64,000 bases of DNA, from positions 1,701,971 through 1,765,970 of the forward strand of contig NW_020654748.1 in NCBI RefSeq assembly GCF_003589595.1. Reading direction: 5' to 3'. Shown one piece after another: positions 10,225 through 22,235 of the stretch. Source of the stretch: Hyposmocoma kahamanoa (lineage: Eukaryota > Arthropoda > Insecta > Lepidoptera > Cosmopterigidae). The position numbers were made by a program, and so were the translations under genes. The number at the start of each line of letters is the position of its first letter. Within the stretch, counting starts at the first letter, position 1. A model generated the notes under the pieces. It was not told where the DNA came from and searched no databases. It saw only the letters and a list, made by a program, of their open reading frames with translations.

Positions 10225-10540
10225 GGGGCAATGTTATACACTTCTGTAATAAGATTCCGGTTGATATTCGAAATTTGCCATTTACGATGTGTAAAACTAC
10301 AATGAAACATAAACTTTAGTTATTAGCTTCTATGTACATTGATGACAAAAATCCGTGGTAGTAACAAAGCGGATTACAAAGTCGTTTATGATATTTGAAA
10401 TTAATATTGTAAAGAATAAATGTGTGCAAATGTTTATTTACAAAGTACAACCCCTGGAGTTTCTTGCTCTTTCTTGTAAGGGTTATCCATGTCTTACGAA
10501 TGAGCAGTAGAGTTTAATCAGTAGGACGATTTCAAACGAT
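10225..10540 (+). pseudogene. Degenerate CR1/Jockey-group RT tail and 3' UTR
   Basis: One frame reads 'NVIHFCNKIPVDIRNLPFTM' and 'DDKNPW' then stops, parallel to the FYNQIP...DKDVW block of the copy at 1929. The following UTR 'CCCTGGAGTTTCTTGCTC ... GAGCAGTAGAG' matches the UTR of that family. Several stops interrupt it. Confidence 0.7.
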
Positions 10541-11477
10541 ATTGATAAATATGCAGTATAAACTACAAAATATTTACACATAATGGGAAAAAAATGTTAA
10601 AATATGGAGATAAAAAACAACTGTTTTCACGTGGATTACGCTTTATTATAAAAAAATCAACAAATTTTATTCCATTTCAAACTAATTTTCGTTACAGTTA
10701 TTGTTACAATACACAATTACACGTATTTAAAATTTTCAAAATTAAAATTTTGTCTTTGGTCGGAACAACCCTTTGGACTGGATGACCTTTCAACGTGGCA
10801 GGATGTGACTGGAGAGAACTTAAATTTACACAAGTCCGCAAGTGAGTAGATCACACCTCGGTTGTCTTCAAATCTTCCGCGCAGTACACTGTTAATTTTT
10901 TTTTAGTGTATTAAAACCTTTATTTTTTTTTCAAGTACGCACGCACCTTTATTTTTTTCTTAATTAAATATTATATCACGTAATATTGAAAATATAGATT
11001 ATTGCCAGTTTCGTGTAGAAATGTGGTCTATATATTATATGTAAATATGGAAAAGAAATGTCACTTTTTTATTCTTAATATCATTATTTAATGTAGAAAA
11101 CTAATTAAAGAACGTCAATTAATGAAATCAAAAATACATAATTACATATTAATTTGTGACCCTACTAATAAGTAGATAGTATTGCTCATTTAGCATCTAG
11201 AATGCTAACTACTGAGCCCACGAATTCTTCTGTTATATTCTATTCCCCTTTCTCGTCATTATTTTAACATTAAGGTAACGGTTCCACAAAACTACAATCG
11301 TAAACTTCGTAATTGGGATCTTTTCGATTTACGACCTTAATGTCTAAGAAATAATCTGTTATCTTGCCTCAGTTAAAGGAGTCACCATTATTAGGGCCGC
11401 ATCTGAGTCGGTCACAAAAACCTTTATATCCATGCAATAAGAACGAAACTATCTATATGCGTGTTATCTAACTACAT
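10541..11477. other. Unannotated A+T-rich stretch
   Basis: Poly-T and AT-rich sequence; no recognisable gene or repeat partner. Confidence 0.5.
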
Positions 11478-11545
11478 ATACGCGTGTCCATGGCACCCGC
11501 CATACAGGGTGTCCCTAGTGCGGGGCTAGAGTGTGCGTGTTGTGT
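11478..11545 (+). repeat. SINE-B 3' fragment
   Basis: 'CCATGGCACCCG...ACAGGGTGTCCCTAGTGCGGGGCTA' matches the 3' half of the tRNA-derived SINE-B copies at 20161, 22012 and 53310. The tRNA head is missing. Confidence 0.7.
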
Positions 11546-12540
11546 ATTAATACCAAAGTTACGAATTTTTACATACTTCAACACAATGTGTGAAATGAAA
11601 ACTGGTTATTATCTAAATCTACTATCAAGAACAATGAAATTTCTAACCAATCGCCATTGTTTTCTGTTAACCAATGTTGCGCGATAAATTTTGTTTCAAC
11701 GATAATAACCGGATGTATCAAATTGTTATCACAACACACAGCTAATACGTTATGCCAATGTACAGATTTATTATAGGTACACTAATGTCGAAAACATTTT
11801 AGTGCTCTTGTAGAACTATCAAACTACCTAGGACAAATCGATTCTTTTTATTTCTATTCCTGTATTTTACTCTGTCAATTAAAATTTCAGAAACCATATC
11901 ACAAAGGCGCTCTTTTTAGTTCACTTCATTCTATTGTATATGTGGTACTTGCTACGAACTATTGCGATTATAGATTGAACTACATACTCGTATTGAGTTT
12001 TAAAAAAAGAAAGTCGTATTTTTGCTAATTAAAGTCTCCTTAAACGCGTCACTGCGTCGGTAAACAGAATAACGCATCGAGTATAGAACCAGAAATAGAG
12101 ACGAAATAAGGGCCATATGTCTCCGTATATTCAAAAAAATATTCTGTATTTATTGCAATAAAGATAATATCTCTAACAATGCCGTGCTGTTCTATTCGAA
12201 CAGCAAAACATCTAATTACAAAACAAACGGAATCACATTTCATCGGTAATTAAATATTAAATAAGTAATTTTCCAATTTTCGCCCATTATAGCAAAGCTC
12301 AAGTTAACTGGTCGATTTGAAGTGAAACAGTTGACGACACCCGTCAATTGTTTCGAATTCGGGCAGTTGTTACGGTAATGATATGGCAGAATAGTTTTCA
12401 AACAAATTAAATGACATTTCGTCTCTATTTATGGTATGGTATTATTTGTGAAATTATTGTACTTCAAATTGTTTTATTAAATAATATCTCAAAATGTTAC
12501 ATAACAAGTACAAAGGCGTAGCAGTTTGCCAAAAAATAAC
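11546..12540. other. Unannotated stretch
   Basis: No coding or repeat signal recognised. Confidence 0.45.
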
Positions 12541-12583
12541 TATTTAAAAACAATATAAAATATCTTTATATTGTTTTTAAATA
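12541..12583. repeat. Perfect 19-bp-arm hairpin
   Basis: TATTTAAAAACAATATAAA (12541-12559) is followed after 5 bp by its exact reverse complement (12565-12583). It is AT-rich and could extrude as a cruciform; function unknown. Confidence 0.9.
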
Positions 12584-13969
12584 TGAAGTTCTGGAATATG
12601 AACCCTTGACCTTCGGTCATTTTGTCGTGAATATGAGTTCATAAATATGTTTATCTATTTGAGTATATCCTGTTGTAGTAAAACCAATTTAAGTATTGAC
12701 TCGGCAAGTCACGATATCACGCTGACATTATAGTACCTATACATATTACGAACTGCGACTTCTTATCTGACTACAGAGACGTCAAAACGAACTCTCTTCT
12801 GCTTCATGTGTAAGTAGTTTATTCTGGTGAATTTTAGCTAAAGGATTATATGCCTAATCTCGAGTCCAAGTGTTGTGTGTCAAAATATTTATTTAATGAG
12901 GATTTTCGGCTTGGATACAAGTTCTATGAGCCATGTCTTCATTTAGATTTCGAGATCCGCAATAAACATTTCCTATTGTGTTTTTAATGTTACTTGTAGA
13001 ATGGTAAAAAGAAGTTTAGGTTTTTTAAATAGTCTTTTAAGCGGCATATTTTCATTTTCACACAAATTCACTTAGTTCACTTCCTAATAAAAGACGTTGA
13101 ATTTTGAACACGGCTTAGTAAGTATTTAGTCTTGTATGCTTCCATACCATTCGCCTTTTATATTTTGATCCTTCTTCCAGAAATTTTTCCATAATTTTGT
13201 CATAATCTTAATTGAAAATTTTAAATCTTTTAGCGTCCTTATGGCCAAAGGCTGGACGCCATAGAGCCAGGAAATAAGAAAAAAAATTTAGTGTCCTTTC
13301 CCTTAAAATTCCCGCCATTTTTTATGTGTCAAAATGTGTTTTTTTTTTATTGAAGGAGCCATCAGCCTAAACATGAAGTTTAATTATGTTTCTGTAAATA
13401 TGGCCGCCACAAAGAGGATAGGCAATTTGAGGCGGCCTGCTTGGATTTACTCGGGATTCCTTAAAACGGGCCGATACGGGTATTCTAGTTCGAGATTCGT
13501 ATAATTTCGCGTTTTAATCTTCGATTAAGGCACAATAGCACTATCCTATTCCACTTTAAACTAGATTTCACAAAATAATTGAAAGTCAAAATAAAAACGA
13601 AACTTTTCCCTCCAAAAGGTCCAGAGCGAATGTCAAAATGTGTACTTCATTTTCGTTCGAAAATGAAGTTTTATCACCATAATAACGGTTGTCAGGATTG
13701 TTAATAGAAGAATTTTCAAATTCCGCAACGTAGCGAAGAATCCCATAATTAAAGTATTCAGCCCAATAATTTTACCAATTGACACGAACTTACACGACAG
13801 AATTATACAAAATAGAGGCACAATACGCATATGCCTAAATTTAAACACCGCTGAATCATTAAAATGACGCACAAAGGCGACAATAATACCATACAATTTT
13901 ATGTACACACGTATATATAGATACAATATTTTTTTTAAAGTAGCCATTATTTTATATCGAGTTCTTTCT
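12584..13969. other. Unannotated stretch
   Basis: A 104-codon minus-strand frame (13633-13947) is hydrophobic and A+T-biased, with no family resemblance. A short palindrome, CTTCATTTTCG/CGAAAATGAAG, lies at about 13647-13671. Confidence 0.4.
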
Positions 13970-14190
13970 TAGGTTTTTGTGATGGTTACAGAAAGGAAAT
14001 TAAACTATTTTTCGGGGCTAAATCGCGTATATTTGTTTTTTCAAATAGACCAACGTTTCGGACCCTTTACGGCATGCGAGCATGTTATGGATTTTATTTT
14101 GCCTCTCCCGATCAGAAACTGCGCCTTTTCCAAGTCGAGGCGTCTAATATTGCGGGTGGACTACCCGATCGGATCAATTCCAATTTGAAT
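13970..14190 (+). repeat. Repeat family D copy
   Basis: Shared landmarks are 'ATATTTGTTTTTTCAAA', 'ACCAACGTTTCGG', 'CTTTACGGCATGCG' and 'CCGATCGGATCAATTCC'. Other copies are at 15830-15930 (minus, 3' part), 51130-51225 and 61105-61250. The class is unknown. Confidence 0.65.
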
Positions 14191-15829
14191 TAAAATCAGG
14201 GCCCTGATCCTTGCAAAAGAAGTCCGTTATCTACCCAGGATGTTGCGAGAGGCCATTGAAATTTAAAAAAAATCCTAATTTCAACAGGGTAGATGGTTTC
14301 TCCGTACCACAAGGTTGGGTTCCAGTATTTCCTCTAATGAAAAATCCCAAGCAGATATAATACTGCAGTACTTATTATTATATTTTAATTGCTTCTAATT
14401 ACCATTATGACTTAATAACAAAATTAAATTTAATAAAAAAAAAATGTTTTACAAATAAAATAATTTTGTAAAACACATGCAGCGTAAATGGAAATGTTTC
14501 TTTGAAAAATTTAAAAATAAGGTATTTTTAATGTTTAGTACACTATTAGCATAGAAACGAGAAATTATCTAAAACCATGTGATATCACAATGTTGGAGCT
14601 AAGTGACAGAGCGTGTAAGTATATGAATGTTTGACGATGGATTACATTGCAATCGGAAGTACTAAATTCTCCTCCAAGGAGACACAAGGACATGATCCCA
14701 TGATATTATTTTTACGAATTATACGAAATAGATGGGTCTATATTATTATAATACAATATTATACTTTCTTATGTGCCTTCGTAAGGTGGCCAATGGAATA
14801 CTGGCATGCACATTATGTGCACCAAATTACCTTCTCATACTTACGTGTGTAAATTGCTATGAAGCATTTTTATACCTCATTTTTGTCTCTACCTTAATTA
14901 CTTCTAGGCCATTATTTGGATACTAAAACTAACAAAAGCCAGCAAACTCAAATTTGGAATTCAGAGTTTACAATATGCTGCTTATCTTAACAATGCAAAA
15001 TACGTGTCGTTCATTCTATTTCTGATACAGATGCATCAGTCACTGGCCTTAGGCCCATTGTACTTTTGAATTGCATACGGAAGCGGTGTCAGTGAACTTT
15101 TACAGCGCCCTCTATTGCTGAGTAGATGAAGTTATTGATTTATGCTATTAGTGACATCTATCGTAATGTTGCTTTATTGTGGCAACTAATATTTGAAAAG
15201 AAGAGTTTATCAGCATATTTGAAAGATGGCGCAACTTTGGATTGACTGACTTGGCTAGATTAATAAATATTAAGTAAAAACATGCCATTCATACTGTTGC
15301 GTAAACGTATTTACATCACCCACAGGTAAAATATCACAAAAAGTTTTGACATTTCTCTTTTACCTATTATATAGTTGTATAATAGTAAAATTTCTGTATA
15401 TCAACATAAACAAAACACTCACTAATCGTTATAAATTTACCGGAATTGTAACAATAATTTAAAAAATTGATAAAAATTCATGACCATGTTACTGAGAATC
15501 TATTATAATAATATTTATTTTTTGTACAAACAACGTGAAGGTAGCGAACAGCGATACGGCGACAGGTATAGATAAGATAGTCACGGCCCAATTTTGCCAT
15601 GCACATTTTTCTTTGGATTAAAGAATTATAAATGCGTTTGTGCTTTAAAGTACCGTCTACGCTTTAATATTTATTGTTCAACTATTATTATGTTGAATAT
15701 TTATTAATTAAGTAGGTACAGTCCATGCTCCTAATTAAGGTACCTGCATGCTAATTTTTTTTATAAGATTGGTTTCCGAGCGAGAAGATGAACCTGATTC
15801 CTACTATATCTAATTGTTCCGATTTGAAA
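14191..15829. other. Unannotated A+T-rich stretch
   Basis: Only short overlapping frames of 60-75 codons; no recognised family. Confidence 0.45.
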
Positions 15830-15930
15830 TGTCAAAGTTTCCGATCGGCCAGTTCTGAATCGCAGTTATGCGCCTCGACTCGGAAGAGACGCTGTTTCCG
15901 ATCGGGAAAGGCAATGAAAACCAAGTTCTG
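15830..15930 (-). repeat. Repeat family D fragment
   Basis: The reverse complement reads 'CTTTCCCGATCGGAAAC', 'GAGTCGAGGCGCATAA' and 'GGCCGATCGG', matching 14095-14165. Confidence 0.6.
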
Positions 15931-16100
15931 AGAGCCTTCTTACGCGTGTAACAGAAAGTGGAAAGGAAGTTCACAACTTTTATTTTTACGATTAAAGATC
16001 AAATTGGCTTAAAAAGTTTCTTAAAACGTTATCCACTATTGACACTATGAGGTAATCGTATTACAATTAATTTTGTGGCTCACACGTTAAGAGCGTTTGT

Positions 16101-16356
16101 GCACTACGTCCGATTCGTATCAGGGGGTCTACTCTCGAACTCCGTCCGACATCCGTCCGAAACAATTACTGTCTAATAAGTAGATAATATTCGACAAAAC
16201 TAAACGACAAGTATCTAGTGAAGCTTCGTTCGCATCACGCGTCTTTTCATTTGGTCAAGTATTGCTTATTTGGCTGTAATTCTTTCGGACGGATGTCGGA
16301 GTTTTCTAGATTTGTATAGTCCCGGATTCGAAAGGAATACGAATCGGATGCGCTAA
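16101..16356. mobile_element. Foldback/MITE-like inverted-repeat element
   Basis: The left arm contains 'TCCGATTCGTATCAGGGGGT' and 'CCGACATCCGTCCGAAACAA'. The reverse complement of the right arm contains 'TCCGATTCGTATTCC' and 'CCGACATCCGTCCGAAAGAA'. The arms are about 65-75 bp around a 110-bp centre. Half copies occur at 9673-9733 and 42168-42200. The TSD is unclear. Confidence 0.6.
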
Positions 16357-16864
16357 ATGTTAAGTTTGTTTAACTCCTTTCTTTACACTGATCTACTCAG
16401 AACCAAATAGATGGTTAGGGAGTCGTCGTATTTCAGGACGTCTCGACTGTACCTACTTACTTCTAATATGATAACTACTTGGTCTATTCAGTTCTTTATT
16501 TGTCTTTATCTACAATGTTGAATAATCCCTTCATGTCATATTTGAGTAGATAGATATACCGATAACTGAGTATACGTCACAGACGTGTTAGTAATGTGAT
16601 ACAATTTATATATTGCTCTAGATTATTATAAGGAAATAAAAGCGTATGTAACGTTTGGTTTTATTTTTACAAAAGGTTAGCAGCCCCATTAGTGTCCTTT
16701 ATCTACAAACTGTATCACCACACAATGCGAGTATGCATGACATCATCCGTTGCTTCCATTAGATTATCGCACTGCGACTACTGAGAATAGAAAAGGTTAA
16801 ATGACTAGCATTTAACGACACTTCCCCTCACGATTTCCTTAAAAAATTCACAAGAATAGCCATG
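16357..16864. other. Unannotated stretch upstream of the CpG-dense island
   Basis: No repeat partner in the window and no coding signal. Confidence 0.4.
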
Positions 16865-17350
16865 CGGTCGAAGTTCATTTAATATTGGCCACTGTTTCGC
16901 ACGTTCCGCCGTTCGCTAATCCCTTGAACTTGAGCGCGCGAAATCGAGGTAAACAAAACGGTCGCGCTGGGCAACCCGTTGACGCGCATTTGTCATTTGG
17001 AACGCACCCGCGTCGCCGTCCGCACGCGCTCCGCTTTTTTCCGAACGATTTCGCGACTGTCAATTTATAAAAACATGAACATTCTTTTCAAAAACGATGA
17101 AAGAAATAATGTTTTTATAAGTGATTTTAGTGCATTCGACCAGTGAAATAAAAGATTTTTACAGTGCAAACAATCACATTGTTGAGGTAAAATTGTGTTG
17201 TGATTTTTTCATTCAAGTTCATTGTGGTTCGTGAAGGAAATGACGGCAAAATGACCGATAAGCGGCTGATATTAGAGTCGCTAAACTAATTTATTTCATT
17301 GGGTACTGAATCGTCCGATTGTTTAAGTTACCTTTTTACTATATACGTAA
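16865..17350 (+). promoter_or_regulatory. CpG-dense putative promoter and non-coding first exon
   Basis: Bases 16870-17060 are much richer in G+C and CpG than anything nearby (for example GCGCGCGAAATCGAGG, CGCGTCGCCGTCCGCACGCG) and match no repeat in the window. Insect promoters of broadly expressed genes often look like this. Downstream are possible initiators (CCAGTG near 17142, ACAGTGC near 17161), two very short upstream-type frames starting at ATG 17240 and 17251, and a consensus 5' splice donor TAC|GTAAGT at about 17346/17347. I infer a plus-strand gene whose first, non-coding exon ends there. No coding exon can be tied to it. Confidence 0.45.
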
Positions 17351-17371
17351 GTACATGGTGGCGTGACATAA

Positions 17372-18028
17372 AGATGCTTGTCTAAAAATTATTACCTTGC
17401 TGAATTTAATTGTTATCGTTGTACGTCATTCGAATTGCAAATTGAGCATCGGTGGGTAAATTATTGCATTGCAGAAGTTTTTGGTGCGGTCGCATTAAAA
17501 TACCTAGATATAGGTAGTGCTAAAATTCTAAACTCCTCGGATGTGAAAGAATCGAAATTACTAAATTTTTTTTTCGTTGCGCTCTCCGTTTTGAAATATA
17601 CCATAAATTTGTGTAAAAAATTTTCTTTATTGATTCTAGATTCTCACAAACATTGCCAAAGTGAAATTGCGGAAACAAAATTAAAAAGTTTTGCCCCGCT
17701 TTCGATATCGCCGTTGCCATTCCGTATTTTGATCTGTTTGTTAGAAAATAACCACATTTTTTCAACAGACGTCATTGACCGCACTTTTTATAAACCATCA
17801 TATTGTGTATTAGTAAAATTTACGATAACTTTATCAGGCTGTATATTACTTAGTAGTATGTACGTAATAGTTAATTCAATCTTGTTGAACACATTTCCAT
17901 ATACTTTTAAAGAAAAAAATATCTGTCCTAAACCAATCACTAAGCATTTTAATCAAACTCCCACGGTCTTTGATAAACACAATGGGCATCGTCGATTTAT
18001 TAAATATTTATTGAAAGCTTATGGATAA
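17372..18028 (+). CDS. Long open frame without ATG, unidentified
   Basis: The frame is open for 219 codons from just after TAA (17369-17371) to TAA (18026-18028). The first usable non-standard start is TTG at 17378, and the first ATG lies only about 160 codons in. The product would be rich in Leu, Ser, Lys, Cys and Phe with two hydrophobic stretches ('FFFVALSVLKYTINLC', 'LVKFTITLSGCILLSSMYVI') and no recognised domain. It follows the putative first exon and donor at 17347, so it would lie in an intron. Its length is much greater than expected by chance at this base composition. It could be an internal or last exon, a decayed gene or a chance frame. No splice acceptor is convincing. Confidence 0.25.
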   Translation, partial: RCLSKNYYLAEFNCYRCTSFELQIEHRWVNYCIAEVFGAVALKYLDIGSAKILNSSDVKESKLLNFFFVALSVLKYTINLCKKFSLLILDSHKHCQSEIAETKLKSFAPLSISPLPFRILICLLENNHIFSTDVIDRTFYKPSYCVLVKFTITLSGCILLSSMYVIVNSILLNTFPYTFKEKNICPKPITKHFNQTPTVFDKHNGHRRFIKYLLKAYG

Positions 18029-20160
18029 CCTTTATCGTTACTATATTTATCACATTCAAGTACGTACGAAATGTCATTATAAAATGGTTATAGTAAAATT
18101 TTTCGTCGTTAGGGACAATCTTAAGGCGTATAATTAGCCACTGCCAGATCTTAAATTGTAATATTTCTTTAACAATTTAATTTTATGCAATTTGTACACG
18201 AGAAGAGAATTATATTCATAGCACACATAGTCACTCCAAGAGAAAAGACGCCATTTTGAAAATCTTTGTATATAAAATGGTATAATGGATTTTTTTTAAT
18301 GACAGACTATAGTCACAAGACCATACTGCCTCGTTTTCAGTGATGAGTTATCGGCTCTAATACAGTCCGATAAATAAACGTCTTTAGTAAACTCTTTAAC
18401 TTCCCCTTCGACATTCATTAGTATAATCCATTAAGTAATAAAACTTTGAAAAATCTTCATATCTTCTTGTATTTATAATGTTACTTCTTGTGATGACTAG
18501 GGGCGCTAGTACATTTGCCATACAAAATTATCAAATATTTTTTACGCAGTCATTAGATTAGAGACAACTGTCATTGTAAGTTCATGGAGTAATCTCCGAA
18601 GCTTCGTACGATGCCATGTTTACTTATCGGTTTTTACTTTATATTGTATTTACATACCGTATCAAAATTCTTAGCAATTTGTACTAAATACGTACATTTG
18701 TAACTAATAAATCTTCAAACCAAGTATAAATTTGTTTTGGATTTACGTAGGGTACTTTTTGATAAGCGCGAACAGCCGGGAAAAGAGAAAACCGTACCTT
18801 ACGTCATTACAGTGATTACGTCTGTTTGCTTCTAGTAAATTTTAATATCTTTTGACGAAAAACTCCTTGAAGTCACTATAACACGTTAGACTATATCTAA
18901 ATTCTAATATTACTGCGTAGCTACTTAATACTCCTTCCACCAATTTAGTAAATAAAATAAACTAAAATATCACTTTCATTGTTCATTGTTGTAACGTTTT
19001 CATAGCCATGGAGAATTAATATACGCGTGAAAATACTTTTGTGTATTACTATATTTCCGATACACTTGATATCCTAACTGGAATTTGTTACTAAATATGT
19101 TTCTCATATTAATATCATTTCATATCATTTTGTAGAAAAAAAGAGATATAGTTTATAATGTGCAGAGCAGCGGGAAACAGAAGTTATATTGCATTACGTA
19201 TAACAAAAATGCAAGTACCAAACATAAAAGAAGTAATGTGCGGAAAACACGCTCACAAATTTATATATCCCTATATATCTCCCAATTTTAACTATAGTAA
19301 CTTTTCGAATCAGTTTGCCTTATACATTCCCCATCTAAGCGCCCACGATTACTCAAGAATATGAAGGGTTGGTAATTGAACAATATAAGTCGATAGTAAA
19401 AAAAACACAGGAAATGCATACTAATAAATAAATAAAGTAAAAAGACATTTATTTCTCCACAAAACAAGAAACGCAATAAGTACTAAAAACTAATAGAAAA
19501 AACAATTGAATGATATCAATAAAGAGTTTAAAGACTCAGCATTGCTGATTTTCAGTTTTCACCTGTAGCTAGCTGTTAGATGTTAAATAATAGAGTACAC
19601 TTCATAAGTAAGCCAGAATACTGTTTTATAGATCATTCGCGACAGACATAGCGAAATTTAAATTAGTTTATAGTCTAAAGTATCCATGAAAATTATAAAA
19701 TATTATGGGTTCAAATATCGAAAAAACTCGACTCGTCGTGGTTACGTTGAGGCGACAAACGCTGGTTTCATGCGAGTTCGAAAATAATTAAATATTTTAA
19801 TTTTTTAAATAATATAAATTACAAAATGTCTTTGTTCTATTTTTTTTATAAATAACAAACTAGTGGAGTATTTTCACTAAAAATGGACGAATATCAAGGT
19901 AGCGAAAACATTATGACATTCAATAAAAATTAATATTACAAAATATTATTTCGGTTGTAAATATTGGTAAATGTTTCATGGGTAAATGTGTTTTAAATTT
20001 CGAAATAATCTTCCAAATATAAATTTTAATTTTAAGTTTTAATAAACTTTTAAAAATTTTAATCTCGCTACGAGTATTGATAATAATAATAATTACTGAA
20101 CTTGATTTCGTTCCGTAAGTGTGGTCCAGACCAGCTAACAACCTGAGAAAAATAAACTAT
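18029..20160. other. Unannotated A+T-rich stretch
   Basis: Over 2 kb with only 60-70-codon chance frames and no repeat partner in this window. It could be unique intronic DNA. Confidence 0.45.
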
Positions 20161-20388
20161 ATAATAATAATAATAATAATAATAACGCACACACTCAACA
20201 TAGCCCCGCACTAGGGAAACCCTGTGTCACGGGTGCCATGGACACTCACATAGACAACCACAAATCACACCCAAACTCACGAGAGAAATAAATGTAGGCC
20301 ATACAAATATTTTCTCCTGGCCCGGGAATCGAACCTGCGACCTCTGCGTGACAGTGCGACATGGTAACCATTCGGCCACAGAGGCAGT
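20161..20388 (-). repeat. SINE-B, full-length tRNA-derived SINE
   Basis: Read on the minus strand it begins ACTGCCTCTGTGGCCGAATG with A box TGGCCGAATGG (20368-20378) and B box GGTTCGATTCC (20325-20335), a clear tRNA-like Pol III promoter. The body has 'TATGGCCTACATTTATTTCT' and 'GAGTTTGGGTGTGATTTGTG', then an (ATT)n tail (20161-20184). Confidence 0.9.
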
Positions 20389-21043
20389 TAAGGTGATACA
20401 CATGGCTATAAAGACATCACCAAAATTTGGTAACCACAGGCCGAAGAAAAACGCTAAAGAAATGAATCTGTAGCGCGAGTTTATTTTTTATTCGTTATTA
20501 AAACGATAGCTCAAAAAAACACAAAAAAAAAATCCAGACGGATATACGTCAAAATAACTATGTTATTGTAATGACAAACGAATACAAAGAATGGCTGCCA
20601 CCCACGGAAGAAAATGTGGTCTGTGCTACCACCACATTGAATAAGGCAGTGTTATATGATCACAATCTTGTTTGATGTTGTGTACCTAATTACGTATTGA
20701 TTTAAAAAAAAAACATTGCTGTACAGTTTCGAGACCGTACCGAAGTCTCGATTTTTTTTCCCGGGACGTGAAACTGAAAGCCCTAGCAGCTACTTACAAG
20801 AAATTTGAAAGCGTACTAAAAGAAAGAATGCACTGGCGCAGTCCTTAAAGCAGTCCTGACTCACGCGTGAGTCAACTTATGTTTTGGGAAGAAATCGGAG
20901 TTAATACCCTATGTTTTGTAAGCCATTGTTTGAATTGTTTTAAAGTAGATCACCGAACTTTCCAACTATTTAACGTTTAGACGGAGATTAGTGATCTAGA
21001 AGGTTCGTTATGTGATGCCGCAAATGTTCCATTGCCATAATAT
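20389..21043. other. Unannotated stretch
   Basis: No recognised feature; poly-A runs near 20515 and 20705. Confidence 0.4.
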
Positions 21044-21420
21044 TGTAACGATGTGACCTCCTTTCATTGTCATCCCACCTTTTTATCGCCTTTTCTCCGG
21101 TTCCTGGCCACTCGTTTTAATTCCTTTGCCTTGCCATTCTGATTTTGTTTGGTTCCATCGTCACCCTGCCCGATCGCCGAAACGAGCACGTCATCTCTAC
21201 AATTTTTGATCAGTTTACCAGTTACCAAAAATCATGTGCGATAAACATTTAAAAAATCACAAAAAGCTTTAAAATAAATATTTATAAAACCGGATCTATT
21301 TCCACTATTTCTTTTTAATTTTGAACTTTAAACTCGCTAAGCAAGATGTGTGGAGGCTGCGGAAGCTACATTATAATCAACAGGACGGTGCCACTAGCGG
21401 AAAACAGAGCGTTTCAATAA
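21044..21420 (+). repeat. TATA/Gly-Cys module, copy 1 with tiny ORF
   Basis: The module starts 'GATGTGACCTCC' and contains 'CATCCCACCTTTTTATC', 'GGTTCCTGGCCACT' and 'GTTCCATCGTCA', shared with copies at 21562, 33005 (minus), 38397 and 54170. At its 3' end a TATA box (TATAAAA, 21283-21289) precedes, by 57-63 bp, a 24-residue frame (21346-21420) starting 'MCGGCGSYIII'. The related copy at 54 kb encodes a longer Gly/Tyr-rich peptide at the same place. This looks like a promoter plus the start of a small Cys/Gly-rich protein gene spread as a repeat. It is probably decayed here. Confidence 0.5.
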
Positions 21421-21561
21421 TTATGCTTGAAATTGTCTATTCTTCTTATCGTATCGATAGCATAGATTTACAGCGCAAAACTATGGGTTATGTTTGTCAT
21501 CGTGGCGAAAGGATTTACCAAGCGACGTAAGGTTGTCGCTGATTGTTGGTGCGCCAGATAT

Positions 21562-21790
21562 TCTGATGTGACAATGCTGAACTCCGTCATCATTATGCCA
21601 CCTTTTTATCACCCTCTTTATAGGTTACTGGCCACTTACTTTTAAATCGTTCTCAAATTCCTTTTTCCACTATTCATACGTTGTTTCGTTCCGTCATCGC
21701 TCCCAATAAAATTCGCTAAATGAGATCCCCATGTAAAACTGAAACTTCACGTGATTTACTGTTTATAAATCATTCGATATACATATAAAA
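21562..21790 (+). repeat. TATA/Gly-Cys module, copy 2 (no ORF)
   Basis: A direct tandem partner of copy 1, about 520 bp downstream: 'GCCACCTTTTTATCACCCTC', 'GGCCACTTACTTTTAAATCG' and 'GTTTCGTTCCGTCATC'. A TATAAAT lies at about 21763, but no Gly/Cys frame follows. Confidence 0.6.
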
Positions 21791-22011
21791 GATACATTAG
21801 ATGTATAAAAGATAAAGCTAGAGATAAGTTTATTTCAACATTACTTAATCTAATACAATACAATTAAAACAAATGTAAAAAAGCTATTATAGTATTCAAA
21901 TAAGAATTAAGAAGGCAATCTGAATTATACATTCTTCGTAATAAACCTATGCATTTTAATATTAGCATCTAATGTGTAATTTATTTATTTATAATTTATT
22001 TATTATTAATT

Positions 22012-22235
22012 ACTGCCTCCGTGGCCGAACGGTTACCATGCTGGACTGCCACGCAGAGGTCCCAGGTTCGATTCCCGGGCCGGGAGAAATATTTGTATGG
22101 CCTACATTTATTTCTCTCGTGAGTTTGGGTGTAATTTGTGGTTGTCTATGTGTGTGTGACCATGGCACACGCGACACAGGGTTTCCCTAGTGCGGGGCTA
22201 TGTTGATTGTGAGCGTTATTATTATTATTATTTTT
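22012..22235 (+). repeat. SINE-B, full-length tRNA-derived SINE
   Basis: A box TGGCCGAACGG (22022-22032), B box GGTTCGATTCC (22065-22075), the same body as the 20161 copy, ending in (TTA)n. It is the best-preserved copy in the window. Confidence 0.92.

Noticed and set aside
16875..17070. Overlapping 61-62-codon frames on both strands in the CpG-dense island
   Set aside because: G+C-rich DNA lacks stop codons by composition; neither peptide resembles a protein family.
22012..22090. Possible tRNA gene at the head of SINE-B
   Set aside because: A and B boxes are canonical but no acceptor stem pairs, and the same head-plus-body recurs in other copies.
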